Source of the DNA: Spirochaetaceae bacterium
GTDB lineage: Bacteria; Spirochaetota; Spirochaetia; Treponematales; Treponemataceae
Length of the DNA: 64,000 bases
NCBI GenBank assembly: GCA_017416145.1
Contig: JAFQDD010000019.1
Span: 1 to 64,000 of the forward strand
Direction of reading: 5' to 3'
Shown here one piece after another: positions 1-7,963 of the stretch. The position numbers and the translations under genes were made by a program. The notes below the pieces were generated by a model that had not been told where the DNA came from, ran no database searches, and saw nothing but the letters and a program-made list of their open reading frames with translations. Each line of letters opens with the position of its first letter. Positions within the stretch are counted from its first letter, which is position 1.

Positions 1-66
1 ACTGATAATCATGTATTATCAGTCAGTTTTGTTGAGTGGGAGAGATATGCTGATAATCTATATCTC
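1..66. repeat. Two inverted repeats beside the recombinase gene
   Basis: Two short palindromes lie at the 3' end of the recombinase gene. The first (1-23) has 9-bp arms ACTGATAAT and ATTATCAGT around a 5-nt loop. The second (42-66) has 7-bp arms GAGATAT and ATATCTC around an 11-nt spacer that again contains CTGATAAT. The second overlaps the last codons of the recombinase. They could be a transcription terminator for the leftward gene or core-type binding sites for the recombinase itself. The repeated CTGATAAT word favours recombinase binding, but this is inference. Confidence 0.5.
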
Positions 67-978
67 AAAATCCTTTCTTGGATGTTTTGTGGTTAATATA
101 TCCTTTTTCTTTGACATAGCAACATGCGTATATATCTCAGTTATATTAATGGAACTGTGACCAAGCATTTCTTGAATATAACGGATGTCAACATCTGCTT
201 CTAAAAGACAGGTTGCAAAGGTGTGGCGGAACATATGTGGAGTGATATGTAATTCTATAGTCGCTAGATTGGAATACTTATTAATCATTCGGCGAACGGT
301 TTGGTCGGATAAAAATCTTCCGGATTGATTAACAAAAAAATGTTTGCACTTTTGTATTTCGGAAGAGTATTCTTGCTTATATTCAGATAATGCAGAGAGA
401 ACTTTATCATTTCCGATATGCATGCAACGCTCTTTAGAACCCTTTCCATATATTAAAATAGTACCATCTTGTAAATTCACATCATTTACATTTAAGGAAC
501 ATAATTCTGATATTCGTATACCCGTGGCAAATAATAGTTCAATAACTGCAATATCGCGTACTGCTTTCCTGCGTTGGTAAGGAGTTTTTGCGCAATTGCG
601 TTGTCGATATATTGTGGCTAGAAAAGTTTCGACTGTGCGAAGTGGAATGGTTTTAGGCAGAATTACAGGTTCTCGAAATTTTACCTGTATTTTGCTAAAA
701 GGATTTCTATCTATAATATCCCTATACTCGAGGTGATGAAAAAAAGCTTTAAGGGATGCAATTTTTCTTTTTGCTGTTTTGGGTTTATAGTTCTGGTGTA
801 GATGAGCTATGTAGGATTCCAATATGTTGGGAGTTACATTCTCTATAGGAACAGAATGAAGTCGTTGAGAAAACTGTTTCAAATCGGTTTTATATGCATT
901 TAAAGTTTTCTGGTCTAATCTTTTTTGATATTGGCAAAATGCTATATATTCTTCGAAAATTGTTTGTAGATTATTCAT
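58..978 (-). CDS. Tyrosine recombinase (XerC/XerD/phage-integrase type)
   Basis: A complete 306-residue site-specific recombinase. The N-terminal SAM-like core-binding domain spans about residues 1-90 and the catalytic domain about 115-300. The expected catalytic set is visible: R155 in GIRISEL, K180 in YGKGSKER, H248 and R251 in TPHMFRHTF, H274 in LGHSS and nucleophile Y283 in IYTHV. The start follows an AAAGGAG ribosome-binding site. The size fits XerCD-like and small mobile-element integrases. I do not see the extra helix block that marks integron IntI proteins, although the layout (integrase pointing away from a one-direction array of small genes) resembles an integron. It probably mobilised or still rearranges the adjacent island. 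Family call is strong; the exact element is unknown. Confidence 0.9.
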   Translation of the reverse strand: MNNLQTIFEEYIAFCQYQKRLDQKTLNAYKTDLKQFSQRLHSVPIENVTPNILESYIAHLHQNYKPKTAKRKIASLKAFFHHLEYRDIIDRNPFSKIQVKFREPVILPKTIPLRTVETFLATIYRQRNCAKTPYQRRKAVRDIAVIELLFATGIRISELCSLNVNDVNLQDGTILIYGKGSKERCMHIGNDKVLSALSEYKQEYSSEIQKCKHFFVNQSGRFLSDQTVRRMINKYSNLATIELHITPHMFRHTFATCLLEADVDIRYIQEMLGHSSINITEIYTHVAMSKKKDILTTKHPRKDFEI

Positions 979-1041
979 AAAATCTCCTTTGTTTTTAGAA
1001 GTATTGTATCAAGAAACGATTCGGTTGATGGGGATTATACG

Positions 1042-1521
1042 GTGATAGCAGTGTATTTGAATTTGCCAATGGAAAATTTGAGCCAAATGTCAGAAAAAAT
1101 TGATTTGGTTGTAAGTTCCCTTGCAATTCACTATGTAAAAGATTTTGAAAAATTGGTTTGTGATGTTTTTAATTTGCTTAATGAAAATGGTCTTTTTGTT
1201 TTTTCTCAAGAACATCCTTTTAATACGTGTTTTTCGGAAGGAAAGCGTTGGATAAAAGATGAGAAGGGCAACAAACTTTTTGCGAATATTTCAAATTACA
1301 GCACAGACGGAGTTCGCGAATCTGTTTGGTTTATTGACGGCGTAAAAAAATATCATCGTACCTTTTCTTCTATTATAAATACTCTTGTGTTGGCAGGATT
1401 TTCTATAGAAAAATTGATAGAACCAGTTCCTACAGAAGAATTGCTTTTGGAATTTCCTGACCACAGAGATTTGTTTCACAAACCAGACTTTTTATTGGTG
1501 AAGGGAAGGAAAGTGATATAA
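1042..1521 (+). pseudogene. 5'-truncated SAM-dependent methyltransferase (duplicate of 3985-4728)
   Basis: This frame encodes the C-terminal 155 residues of the class I methyltransferase found whole at 3985-4728, beginning at its residue 93 (YLNLPMEN). The N-terminal part with the SAM-binding motif is missing, and similarity stops abruptly at 1054, next to the recombinase gene. The first few codons, from a GTG at 1042, come from unrelated DNA. Nucleotide similarity to the complete copy is very high with no insertions or deletions across 1054-1921. Without the glycine-rich motif it cannot bind SAM in the usual way, so it is a gene remnant. Confidence 0.85.
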
Positions 1522-1552
1522 TATAATGGAAATAATTCTATGGGAGGAAGTT

Positions 1553-1915
1553 ATGCCACTTGTAAAAATTGAAATTATAAAGGGAAAAAGTCTTGAATAC
1601 AAAAAAACGGTTTTAGATGCTGTTCATGTTGCTTTGGAAAATGCAATTCAAATTGAAAATTGGGATAGATTTCAACGATTATACGAAATTGAAGATGATT
1701 TGTTTGAAAGAAGTAAAAACAAAACAGATAAATTTACAATGATTGAAATTACAATGTTTCCAGGGCGAACAAAAGAACAAAAATCAAAACTCTACAAGGA
1801 AATTGTAAAAGAATTGAACCAAAGACTTGGCATTGAGCCAACTGACATTTTTATAGTAATAAACGAACCTGCCAATGAAAATTGGGGCCTTGCAGGAATT
1901 CAACGGGAAGGGTAG
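1553..1915 (+). CDS. Tautomerase-superfamily protein, copy A
   Basis: A 120-residue protein starting MPLVKIEI. The start at 1553 is chosen because it follows GGGAGG at an ideal distance and places proline directly after the initiator Met, as needed for the N-terminal catalytic proline of 4-oxalocrotonate-tautomerase-like enzymes. A longer reading frame from 1526 would bury that proline. The later part (KFTMIEITMFPGR, then KLYKEIVKELNQRL) fits a tautomerase beta-alpha-beta unit. A nearly identical copy lies at 4760-5122, differing for example by G versus C near residue 102. Substrate unknown. It sits 31 nt behind the methyltransferase fragment. Confidence 0.75.
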   Translation: MPLVKIEIIKGKSLEYKKTVLDAVHVALENAIQIENWDRFQRLYEIEDDLFERSKNKTDKFTMIEITMFPGRTKEQKSKLYKEIVKELNQRLGIEPTDIFIVINEPANENWGLAGIQREG

Positions 1916-1962
1916 AAAGGACTGTAGAAGTTCAATCTAAAAAAAGTCTTATTTATATTAAA

Positions 1963-2011
1963 AAACATTTTACACAAACTTGAAAATTTTCTAAATTAGT
2001 GTAAAATGTTT
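1963..2011 (+). promoter_or_regulatory. Promoter inside a 13-bp perfect inverted repeat
   Basis: AAACATTTTACAC (1963-1975) and its exact reverse complement GTGTAAAATGTTT (1999-2011) flank a 23-nt spacer immediately before the ATG at 2014. A -35-like TTGAAA (1980-1985) and a -10-like TAAAAT (2002-2007), 16 nt apart, lie within the repeat. The arrangement looks like an operator overlapping the promoter. The -10 box ends only 6 nt before the ATG and no Shine-Dalgarno is present, suggesting a leaderless mRNA. Confidence 0.6.
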
Positions 2012-2013
2012 AT

Positions 2014-3243
2014 ATGCGTATAATAAAACGAGAAATATATCTTTCAAAAATTAGAAAATACTATGACATCGATCTCATAAAAGTTTTGACAGGAGTTCGG
2101 CGTTGTGGAAAATCTATCATTCTTAATCAAATTATGGATGAGCTAAAACTTAAAATTACAGAAAATCATATTATTTATATGAATTTTGAAGATTTTGAAT
2201 TTGAAGAAATAAATACAGCAAAAAAATTGCATGAATATATAAAACCCTTCATTAAAGATTCAGAAAAATATTATTTGTTTTTTGATGAAATTCAACATGT
2301 AAAAGATTTTGAAAAAGTACTTGCTTCTTTTAAGGCAACTTTAAATTGTTCAATTTTTGTTACAGGAAGCAATTCAACACTTTTATCTGGGGAACTTGCT
2401 ACACTTCTTGTAGGTCGAACTGTTGAATTTCAAATAATGCCATTTTCATATCAAGAAACTATTCAATTGTTCGAAATAAATGAAAAACCTCTTCCCGAAA
2501 ATTTTATAATTGATTATATCAAATGGGGTGGAATGCCTCAAAGATTTGTTTTTGAAGAAGAAGGTGAAATAAAAAAATATTTGGAAGATGTCTTTAAAGG
2601 AATTGTGGAAAAAGATATTTATAAAAGGGATTCAAATATTGAAAAATATAAATTTAATACAATTTCAAGTTATGTGCTTTCAAATGCCGGAAAAGAATTT
2701 TCAGCAGAAAAGATAACAAATTATTACAACACACAGAATGAAAAAAACAAATCTGGAATAGAAAAAAAGACAATTTATAATTATGTAGAAAAACTTGAAA
2801 AAGCGTATTTAGTATCTAGAGTAAAACGATTCAATATAGTTGGAAAAGAAGTATTAAAAACAATAGAAAAACATTACGCCATTGATACAGGATTTAGAAC
2901 AATAAATACAAATCTAATAAATTATGAAGATACATTTTTTTTGGAAAACATCATTTATAATGAACTCATATTAAGAGGCTACACAGTTTATACGGGAAAA
3001 ACCTATAAAGGAGAAATTGATTTTGTAGTAATTGATGGCAAAAAAAAATGCTTTATTCAAGTATCATATTTAATGCCTAATGAAGAAACAATAAAAATAG
3101 AATTTGAAGCCTTTAAGCCAATAAAGGATTCTTCCCCAAAATATGTTTTGTCATTGGATAAAATAGATCTATCTCATGATGGAATTACTCATATAAATAT
3201 TGAAGATTTTTTATTGCATAAAAAAGATTTGTATTTTGCTTAA
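2014..3243 (+). CDS. AAA ATPase with C-terminal DUF4143 domain
   Basis: A 409-residue member of the ATP-binding/DUF4143 family common in gut and oral anaerobes. Walker A is GVRRCGKS (residues 27-34) and Walker B is LFFDEIQH (about 90-97); GSNS near 118 fits sensor 1. The C-terminal third contains a PD-(D/E)XK-like pattern (GEIDFVVIDG then CFIQVSY), as is usual for DUF4143 proteins. Function in this family is not established; some members behave like accessory or defence genes. It replaces two acetyltransferase genes found at the matching place in the second copy of the duplicated segment. No ribosome-binding site precedes the ATG. Confidence 0.85.
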   Translation: MRIIKREIYLSKIRKYYDIDLIKVLTGVRRCGKSIILNQIMDELKLKITENHIIYMNFEDFEFEEINTAKKLHEYIKPFIKDSEKYYLFFDEIQHVKDFEKVLASFKATLNCSIFVTGSNSTLLSGELATLLVGRTVEFQIMPFSYQETIQLFEINEKPLPENFIIDYIKWGGMPQRFVFEEEGEIKKYLEDVFKGIVEKDIYKRDSNIEKYKFNTISSYVLSNAGKEFSAEKITNYYNTQNEKNKSGIEKKTIYNYVEKLEKAYLVSRVKRFNIVGKEVLKTIEKHYAIDTGFRTINTNLINYEDTFFLENIIYNELILRGYTVYTGKTYKGEIDFVVIDGKKKCFIQVSYLMPNEETIKIEFEAFKPIKDSSPKYVLSLDKIDLSHDGITHINIEDFLLHKKDLYFA

Positions 3244-3258
3244 AAAAAGGGGAAAATT

Positions 3259-3561
3259 ATGGACTTAAATCAATTTAAATGGACGCGAGAACCTGCAAGT
3301 TATTCTGTAACTTCGGACAAAATTGAAATTATTACAAAACCTCACACCGATTTGTGGCAAAGAACTTATTATCATTTTAGAAATGATAATGCACCTGTTT
3401 TTCAGATGGAAACAGAAGAAAAATATTTTTCATTTACCGTAAAAACGGAGTTTGATTCCAATCGCCGATTTGATCAATGTGGAATTACGATGTATTTTGA
3501 TTCAGAAAAATTAATGATTTGTGATTTTTTAAAGGGCGGAAATCATGAAAAAAATATATAG
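3259..3561 (+). pseudogene. 3'-truncated DUF1349 protein (duplicate of 6196-6798)
   Basis: The first about 84 codons match the complete DUF1349 gene at 6196 almost exactly, then similarity ends near 3509 after the codons for DSEK. The remaining codons come from unrelated DNA and run to a stop at 3561. About 60% of the concanavalin-like fold is therefore missing. It follows the ATPase gene by 15 nt with a GGGG ribosome-binding site. A truncated relic made when the repeated segment was broken. Confidence 0.85.
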
Positions 3562-3966
3562 TTTTGAGCCATGGTTTTTTATTTTTTTTGGAGTGTTTCA
3601 TTTACACAGAATTTGGGCTTTGTTTGACAGAGTTTCTTATGCATTATTCTGGATTAATACAATGGAAGAAAAAGGACTGTTTTACTTTTTGCTTATGGGG
3701 ATTTTGAGTGTTTTTTGTATACTAGGAATTGTTGTTTTTTTCAAGAACTTGGGGCAGAATTTTTGGTGGCGTTGGATTTATTTGTTCGGGGGAAGCTATT
3801 TGTTTTTTGATTTGTTTGCTATTGCTACGGGGCTATCTTTTTGGCGTAATTTGCTTTATGCAATGTTTGATGTTTCGGCTTGGTATTGAATTTTGTATGG
3901 GGAGGATTTATTCTTCTTGGAGGAGCTGTGTTCGTTTTAGGTATTTGGTTGAAAGTAAAAAAATAA
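3545..3966 (+). pseudogene. Small membrane protein with a probable frameshift
   Basis: The frame from 3545 (ATG after AAAGGGCGG) encodes 114 residues with three hydrophobic segments and stops at 3889. In another frame, immediately past that stop, 25 more residues (NFVWGGFILLGGAVF and onward) form a fourth membrane segment and end at a natural TAA at 3964-3966. Adding one base near 3887 joins the two into about 140 residues with four membrane spans. I read this as a recent single-base loss. No family recognised. The 5' end overlaps the tail of the truncated DUF1349 frame. Confidence 0.6.
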
Positions 3967-3984
3967 ATTGTATGAGGAAAACTT

Positions 3985-4728
3985 ATGTCGCAACAGAATA
4001 TTTATGATAATAGCACTTTTTTTGAAGGTTATAAAAAAATTAGGGAAAACAAGAACAATGCAAATGATTTGTTTGAAACTCCAGCGTTGTTTTCTCTTTT
4101 GCCAGATTTGCAAGGTAAAACAATTTTAGATTTGGGCTGTGGAGTTGGTGGTCATTGTTTTGAGTTTGTGAATGGTGGGGCAAAAAAAGTTGTGGGGATT
4201 GATATTTCAAAAAAGATGCTGGAAGTGGCAGAAAAGGAAAATCATCATTCAAAAATTACTTATTTGAATTTGCCAATGGAAAATTTGAGCCAAATATCAG
4301 AAAAATTTGATTTGGTTGTAAGTTCCCTTGCAATTCATTATGTAAAAGATTTTGAAAAATTGGTTTGTGATGTTTTTAATTTGCTTAATGAAAATGGTCT
4401 TTTTGTTTTTTCCCAAGAACATCCATTAAACACGTGTTTTTCGGAAGGAGAGCGTTGGACAAAAGATGAGAAGGGCAACAAACTTTTTGCGAATATTTCA
4501 AATTACAGCAAAGATGGAGTTCGGGAATCTGTTTGGTTCATTGATGGCGTAAAAAAATATCATCGCACCTTTTCTTCTATTATAAATACTCTTGTTTCAG
4601 CAGGATTTTCTATAGAAAAAATGATAGAACCAATTCCAACAGAAGAATTGCTTTTGGAATTTCCTGACCACAGAGATTTGTTTCACAAGCCAGACTTTTT
4701 GGTGGTGAAGGGAAGGAAAGTGATATAA
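3985..4728 (+). CDS. Class I SAM-dependent methyltransferase
   Basis: A 247-residue methyltransferase of the UbiE/Methyltransf_11 kind. Motif I is ILDLGCGVGG (47-56), the acidic end of beta 2 is GIDIS (71-75), and SSLAIHYVKD supplies the post-motif region. The substrate cannot be read from sequence; relatives act on small molecules or tRNA. The start ATG follows GAGGAAAAC. The next gene begins 31 nt later, in the same order as at 1042-1915, and this is the complete copy from which the remnant at 1042 derives. Confidence 0.85.
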   Translation: MSQQNIYDNSTFFEGYKKIRENKNNANDLFETPALFSLLPDLQGKTILDLGCGVGGHCFEFVNGGAKKVVGIDISKKMLEVAEKENHHSKITYLNLPMENLSQISEKFDLVVSSLAIHYVKDFEKLVCDVFNLLNENGLFVFSQEHPLNTCFSEGERWTKDEKGNKLFANISNYSKDGVRESVWFIDGVKKYHRTFSSIINTLVSAGFSIEKMIEPIPTEELLLEFPDHRDLFHKPDFLVVKGRKVI

Positions 4729-4759
4729 TATAATGGAAATAATTCTATGGGAGGAAGTT

Positions 4760-5122
4760 ATGCCACTTGTAAAAATTGAAATTATAAAAGGAAAAAGTCT
4801 TGAATACAAAAAAACGGTTTTAGACGCTGTTCATGTTGCTTTGGAAAATGCAATTCAAATTGAAAATTGGGATAGATTTCAACGATTGTACGAAATTGAA
4901 GATGATTTGTTTGAAAGGAGTGAAAGCAAAACTGACAAATTTACAATGATTGAAATTACAATGTTTCCAGGGCGAACAAAAGAACAAAAATCAAAACTTT
5001 ACAAAGAAATTGTAAAAGAATTGAACCAAAGACTTTGCATTGAGCCAACTGACATTTTTATAGTAATAAACGAACCTGCCAATGAAAATTGGGGCCTTGC
5101 AGGAATTCAACGGGAAGGGTAG
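4760..5122 (+). CDS. Tautomerase-superfamily protein, copy B
   Basis: A 120-residue near-duplicate of the protein at 1553-1915, with the same GGGAGG ribosome-binding site and the same Met-Pro start, so the putative catalytic proline is preserved. Only a few residues differ (for example ESK for KNK near residue 67). Identity of the two nucleotide blocks continues to 5128, six bases past the stop, and then breaks sharply. That boundary marks the 3' end of the duplicated segment. Catalytic role is inferred from family features. Confidence 0.75.
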   Translation: MPLVKIEIIKGKSLEYKKTVLDAVHVALENAIQIENWDRFQRLYEIEDDLFERSESKTDKFTMIEITMFPGRTKEQKSKLYKEIVKELNQRLCIEPTDIFIVINEPANENWGLAGIQREG

Positions 5123-5138
5123 AAAGGAGAAATCAACT

Positions 5139-5672
5139 ATGCTACTTCAAACCGCGCGCATATTTTTACGTGAATTTACTTATGAGGATTTTGACGCCTT
5201 ATTTGAAATCCTTTCTGATTCAGAAGTGATGAAATATTATCCAAAGCCTTTTGATGCTGACCGGGTAAAAGGTTGGATAAAATGGAATCAGGAAAATTAT
5301 AAAAATTATGGTTTTGGATTGTGGGCGGTTTGTTTAAAAGATTCTGGAAAATTGATTGGAGACTGTGGCATTACAATTCAAAATATTGATGGAAAACTTT
5401 TGCCAGAAATTGGGTATCATATTCATAAGGATTTTTGGCGGCGGGGTTTTGCGTCCGAAGCTGCGGCGGCTGTTAGAGATTGGGCTTTTGAAAACACAGA
5501 ATATGATTGCCTTTATTCGTATATGAAATATTCAAATGTTCCTTCATATAAAACTGCACAAAAAATCGGTATGAAAAAATTAAAAGAATATCCTGATGAA
5601 AAAAACGACGTGTCCTTTGCATTTGGGATAAGCCGTGAAGAGTGGGAAAAAAACTATGCACATAGAAACTGA
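5139..5672 (+). CDS. GNAT N-acetyltransferase (RimJ/RimL type)
   Basis: A 177-residue acetyltransferase. TARIFLREFTYEDFDALFE at the N terminus is the usual Acetyltransf_3 opening; the acetyl-CoA loop lies around residues 100-110 (HKDFWRRGFASEA), followed by NVPSYKTAQKIGM, the typical late helix. The start at 5139 follows GAAAGGAG; an earlier in-frame start at 5082 would overlap the tautomerase. The last 17 nt overlap the next acetyltransferase gene, suggesting translational coupling. Substrate unknown. Confidence 0.85.
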   Translation: MLLQTARIFLREFTYEDFDALFEILSDSEVMKYYPKPFDADRVKGWIKWNQENYKNYGFGLWAVCLKDSGKLIGDCGITIQNIDGKLLPEIGYHIHKDFWRRGFASEAAAAVRDWAFENTEYDCLYSYMKYSNVPSYKTAQKIGMKKLKEYPDEKNDVSFAFGISREEWEKNYAHRN

Positions 5673-6162
5673 AAGGCTAATTATTACCGAGTTTGACATT
5701 TCTATGGCAGAAAGTGTCTACAAAAACTCTTTAGACGAAGATACAAGAAGATTTTTGCCAGACGAAGTTTTTGAATCTGTGGAGGAAGCACAAAATACAA
5801 TAGATTTTCTCATCAAAGCCTATAAATCAGAAACTGGACCTTTTGTGTATCCTGTTTTATTGAAAAATGGCACAAATATTGGTTATGTCCAGCTGGTTTC
5901 TATAGAAAAAGGATACGAAGTTGGCTATCATATTGGAAAAGCCTCCACAAAAAAAGGATATGCCACCGAAGCTCTAAAAGCATTTTTAGCAGATATTATG
6001 CAAAAAAAATCATTGAAAAATGTTTATGGAATAACTTGTGCCGAAAATGTTGCTTCTCAAAAAGTCCTTGAAAAATGTGGATTTAAAAGGATTTTTCACG
6101 GAAAAGGTGAATATCAAGGAAAATTCTGTGAAATTATAAAATATGTTTTGACCGTAGAATAA
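5656..6162 (+). CDS. GNAT N-acetyltransferase
   Basis: A 168-residue acetyltransferase, start chosen at 5656 (MHIETERLIITEF), which is where Acetyltransf_3 proteins normally begin. It reads into the gene from within the last 17 nt of the upstream acetyltransferase. The CoA-binding region is visible in VGYHIGKASTKKGYATEA, and ENVASQKVLEKCGFKR is the conserved C-terminal element. The two acetyltransferases are related in architecture but not recent duplicates. They occupy the place taken by the AAA ATPase in the other copy of the segment. Confidence 0.83.
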   Translation: MHIETERLIITEFDISMAESVYKNSLDEDTRRFLPDEVFESVEEAQNTIDFLIKAYKSETGPFVYPVLLKNGTNIGYVQLVSIEKGYEVGYHIGKASTKKGYATEALKAFLADIMQKKSLKNVYGITCAENVASQKVLEKCGFKRIFHGKGEYQGKFCEIIKYVLTVE

Positions 6163-6195
6163 AATTATGGAGTAAAAAAGATATAAGGGAAAACT

Positions 6196-6798
6196 ATGGA
6201 CTTAAATCAATTTAAATGGACACGAGAACCTACAAGTTATTCTGTAACTTCGGACAAAATTGAAATTATTACAAAACCTCACACAGATTTGTGGCAAAGA
6301 ACTTATTATCATTTTAGAAATGACAACGCTTCGGTTTTTCAGATGGAAACAGAAGAAAAATGTTTTTCATTTACGGTGAAAACTGAATTTGATTCCAAAC
6401 GCCGATTTGATCAATGCGGAATTGTGATGTATCTTGATTCAGAAAATTGGCTAAAAGCGTCTATTGAATACGAAAATCAAAACTTTCAGCATTTGGGAAG
6501 TGTTGTTACAAATAACGGATATTCAGATTGGGCAACAACAGAAATCCCTGCAAATGTAAAATCAATGTGGTATCGCTTTAGCCGCCGAGAAGATGATTAT
6601 TGCATTGAATGTTCCGAAGACGGAATTACTTTTAAACAAATTCGAATCTGCCACATGTGGAAAGGCAACGGAAAAATTTACTTTGGAATTTATGCTTGTA
6701 GTCCAGAAGAATCATCTTTTAAAGCAACGTTTACAAATTTAAGTTTTGGCGAATGTAAATGGCTCGCCCACGATGGCCAGAAACCAGATGAAGAGTAG
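6196..6798 (+). CDS. DUF1349 domain protein (YesU-like, concanavalin-type fold)
   Basis: A complete 200-residue protein of the DUF1349 family, which shares a jelly-roll/concanavalin-like fold with Bacillus YesU and fungal 'regulation of enolase' proteins. Visible family features are WQRTYYHFRNDNA near the N terminus, FDQCGIVMYLDSENWLKASIEYE in two pieces mid-protein, and the closing SFKATFTNLSFGECKW. No signal peptide, so cytoplasmic. Biochemical role is unknown. A truncated near-copy lies at 3259-3561. Confidence 0.82.
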   Translation: MDLNQFKWTREPTSYSVTSDKIEIITKPHTDLWQRTYYHFRNDNASVFQMETEEKCFSFTVKTEFDSKRRFDQCGIVMYLDSENWLKASIEYENQNFQHLGSVVTNNGYSDWATTEIPANVKSMWYRFSRREDDYCIECSEDGITFKQIRICHMWKGNGKIYFGIYACSPEESSFKATFTNLSFGECKWLAHDGQKPDEE

Positions 6799-6833
6799 AA
6801 GTTTCAGCATGATGAATATTAAGGAGCGCGAAA

Positions 6834-7490
6834 ATGGAGTTGATAGCAAAAGGTAATAGTGCTGAAATCTATAAACAAAATGAAAATCAAATTTGTAAAT
6901 TATTTTATAAAAATTATTCAAAACAACTTGTAGAACATGAATTTAACAATGCAAAAATCATTTATCAACTGGGAATAAATACCCCTTTCGCGTATGATAT
7001 TGTTTTTATAGAAGAAAGATATGGAATTATCTATGAAAAACTTAATGGAACAACTCTTTTGTCTAAAATCAACACAGAAAAAACGAAGGGTGATTTTTGG
7101 ATAGAAAATTTTGTTAATTTTCAGAAAGATTTTCTAAAATATCAAAGTGATGCTTTAATTAGTTATAAAGATTTTCTAAAACTTTTTGCATCGGAATCTG
7201 TAGATTTAATAAAAAAAATTGATAATTTACAAGATGGAAATTTTGTATTACACGGTGATTTTCATCCTGAAAATGTTATAGTAGATAATAAGTCAAATTT
7301 TATTTTAATTGATATGATGAATGTTTGTAAAGGTCCTATTATTTACGATATTGCTAGAACATATTTTTTACTTGGATATAATCAGATTTTTCAGGAAAGA
7401 TATTTATCACTAATGGGATATAATATGGAAGAAATTAAACCATATTTAGAAGTTATTTCTCTTGTACGAAAAAATGAAATAGATAATTAG
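6834..7490 (+). CDS. Small aminoglycoside-phosphotransferase-like kinase
   Basis: A 218-residue protein with the Brenner motif of APH/choline-kinase-like enzymes, VLHGDFHPENVIVDN (catalytic D142 and N147), and a downstream metal-binding LIDMMN (D160). The N lobe is short but has an IAKGNSAEIYK glycine-loop-like start and a K22 candidate. It is shorter than classical APH proteins (about 260), mainly at the C terminus. The substrate could be a small molecule such as a sugar, amine or antibiotic; no resistance is claimed. The start ATG follows AAGGAGCG. Confidence 0.75.
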   Translation: MELIAKGNSAEIYKQNENQICKLFYKNYSKQLVEHEFNNAKIIYQLGINTPFAYDIVFIEERYGIIYEKLNGTTLLSKINTEKTKGDFWIENFVNFQKDFLKYQSDALISYKDFLKLFASESVDLIKKIDNLQDGNFVLHGDFHPENVIVDNKSNFILIDMMNVCKGPIIYDIARTYFLLGYNQIFQERYLSLMGYNMEEIKPYLEVISLVRKNEIDN

Positions 7491-7503
7491 AGGAGAATTT
7501 TTC

Positions 7504-7909
7504 ATGAAATTCAATAAATTAATACCAGAACTCACAGTTTCAGGTATTAATGATTCTAAAAAATTCTATACAGAAGTACTAGGATTTAAAATTGAATATG
7601 AAAGAATAAAGGATAAATTTGCGTTTTTGTCGTTAGGAGAAGCTCAATTAATGATAGAGCAAATAAATGATAATTGGACAGTTGGGGAATTAAAATATCC
7701 TTTTGGTAATGGAATTAATTTACAAATTGAAATAGATAATCTTGATTCTTTTGTAAAAAAAGTAAAATCTAAAAATATAATATTATTTAAGGATATTTTT
7801 ACAAGTTATTATCAATGTGATAATGTGTGCTATTATGGAAAAAGAAGTTTTAATACAAGATCCAGATGGATATTTATTGCGATTTTCTGAAACTCAAAAA
7901 AGTTTATAG
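7504..7909 (+). pseudogene. VOC/glyoxalase-family protein, frameshifted
   Basis: The frame from 7504 opens like a bleomycin-resistance/glyoxalase protein (LIPELTVSGINDSKKFYTE) and runs to a stop at 7890. The conserved C-terminal strand EVLIQDPDGYLLRFSE, diagnostic for the family, is present only in the +1 frame (about 7841-7909, ending at TAG 7907-7909). A shift of one base near 7815-7845 restores a protein of about 134 residues. I treat it as a broken gene, though a sequencing error cannot be excluded. Confidence 0.78.
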
Positions 7910-7963
7910 AAATGTTAATTATTATAGACAATTAAATTTAGTTATTTCAAAGGAGCAAAAAAA

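Noticed and set aside
6834-7490. Antibiotic-resistance phosphotransferase
   Set aside because: Only the kinase motifs are supported; the short C-terminal lobe gives no evidence for aminoglycoside binding.
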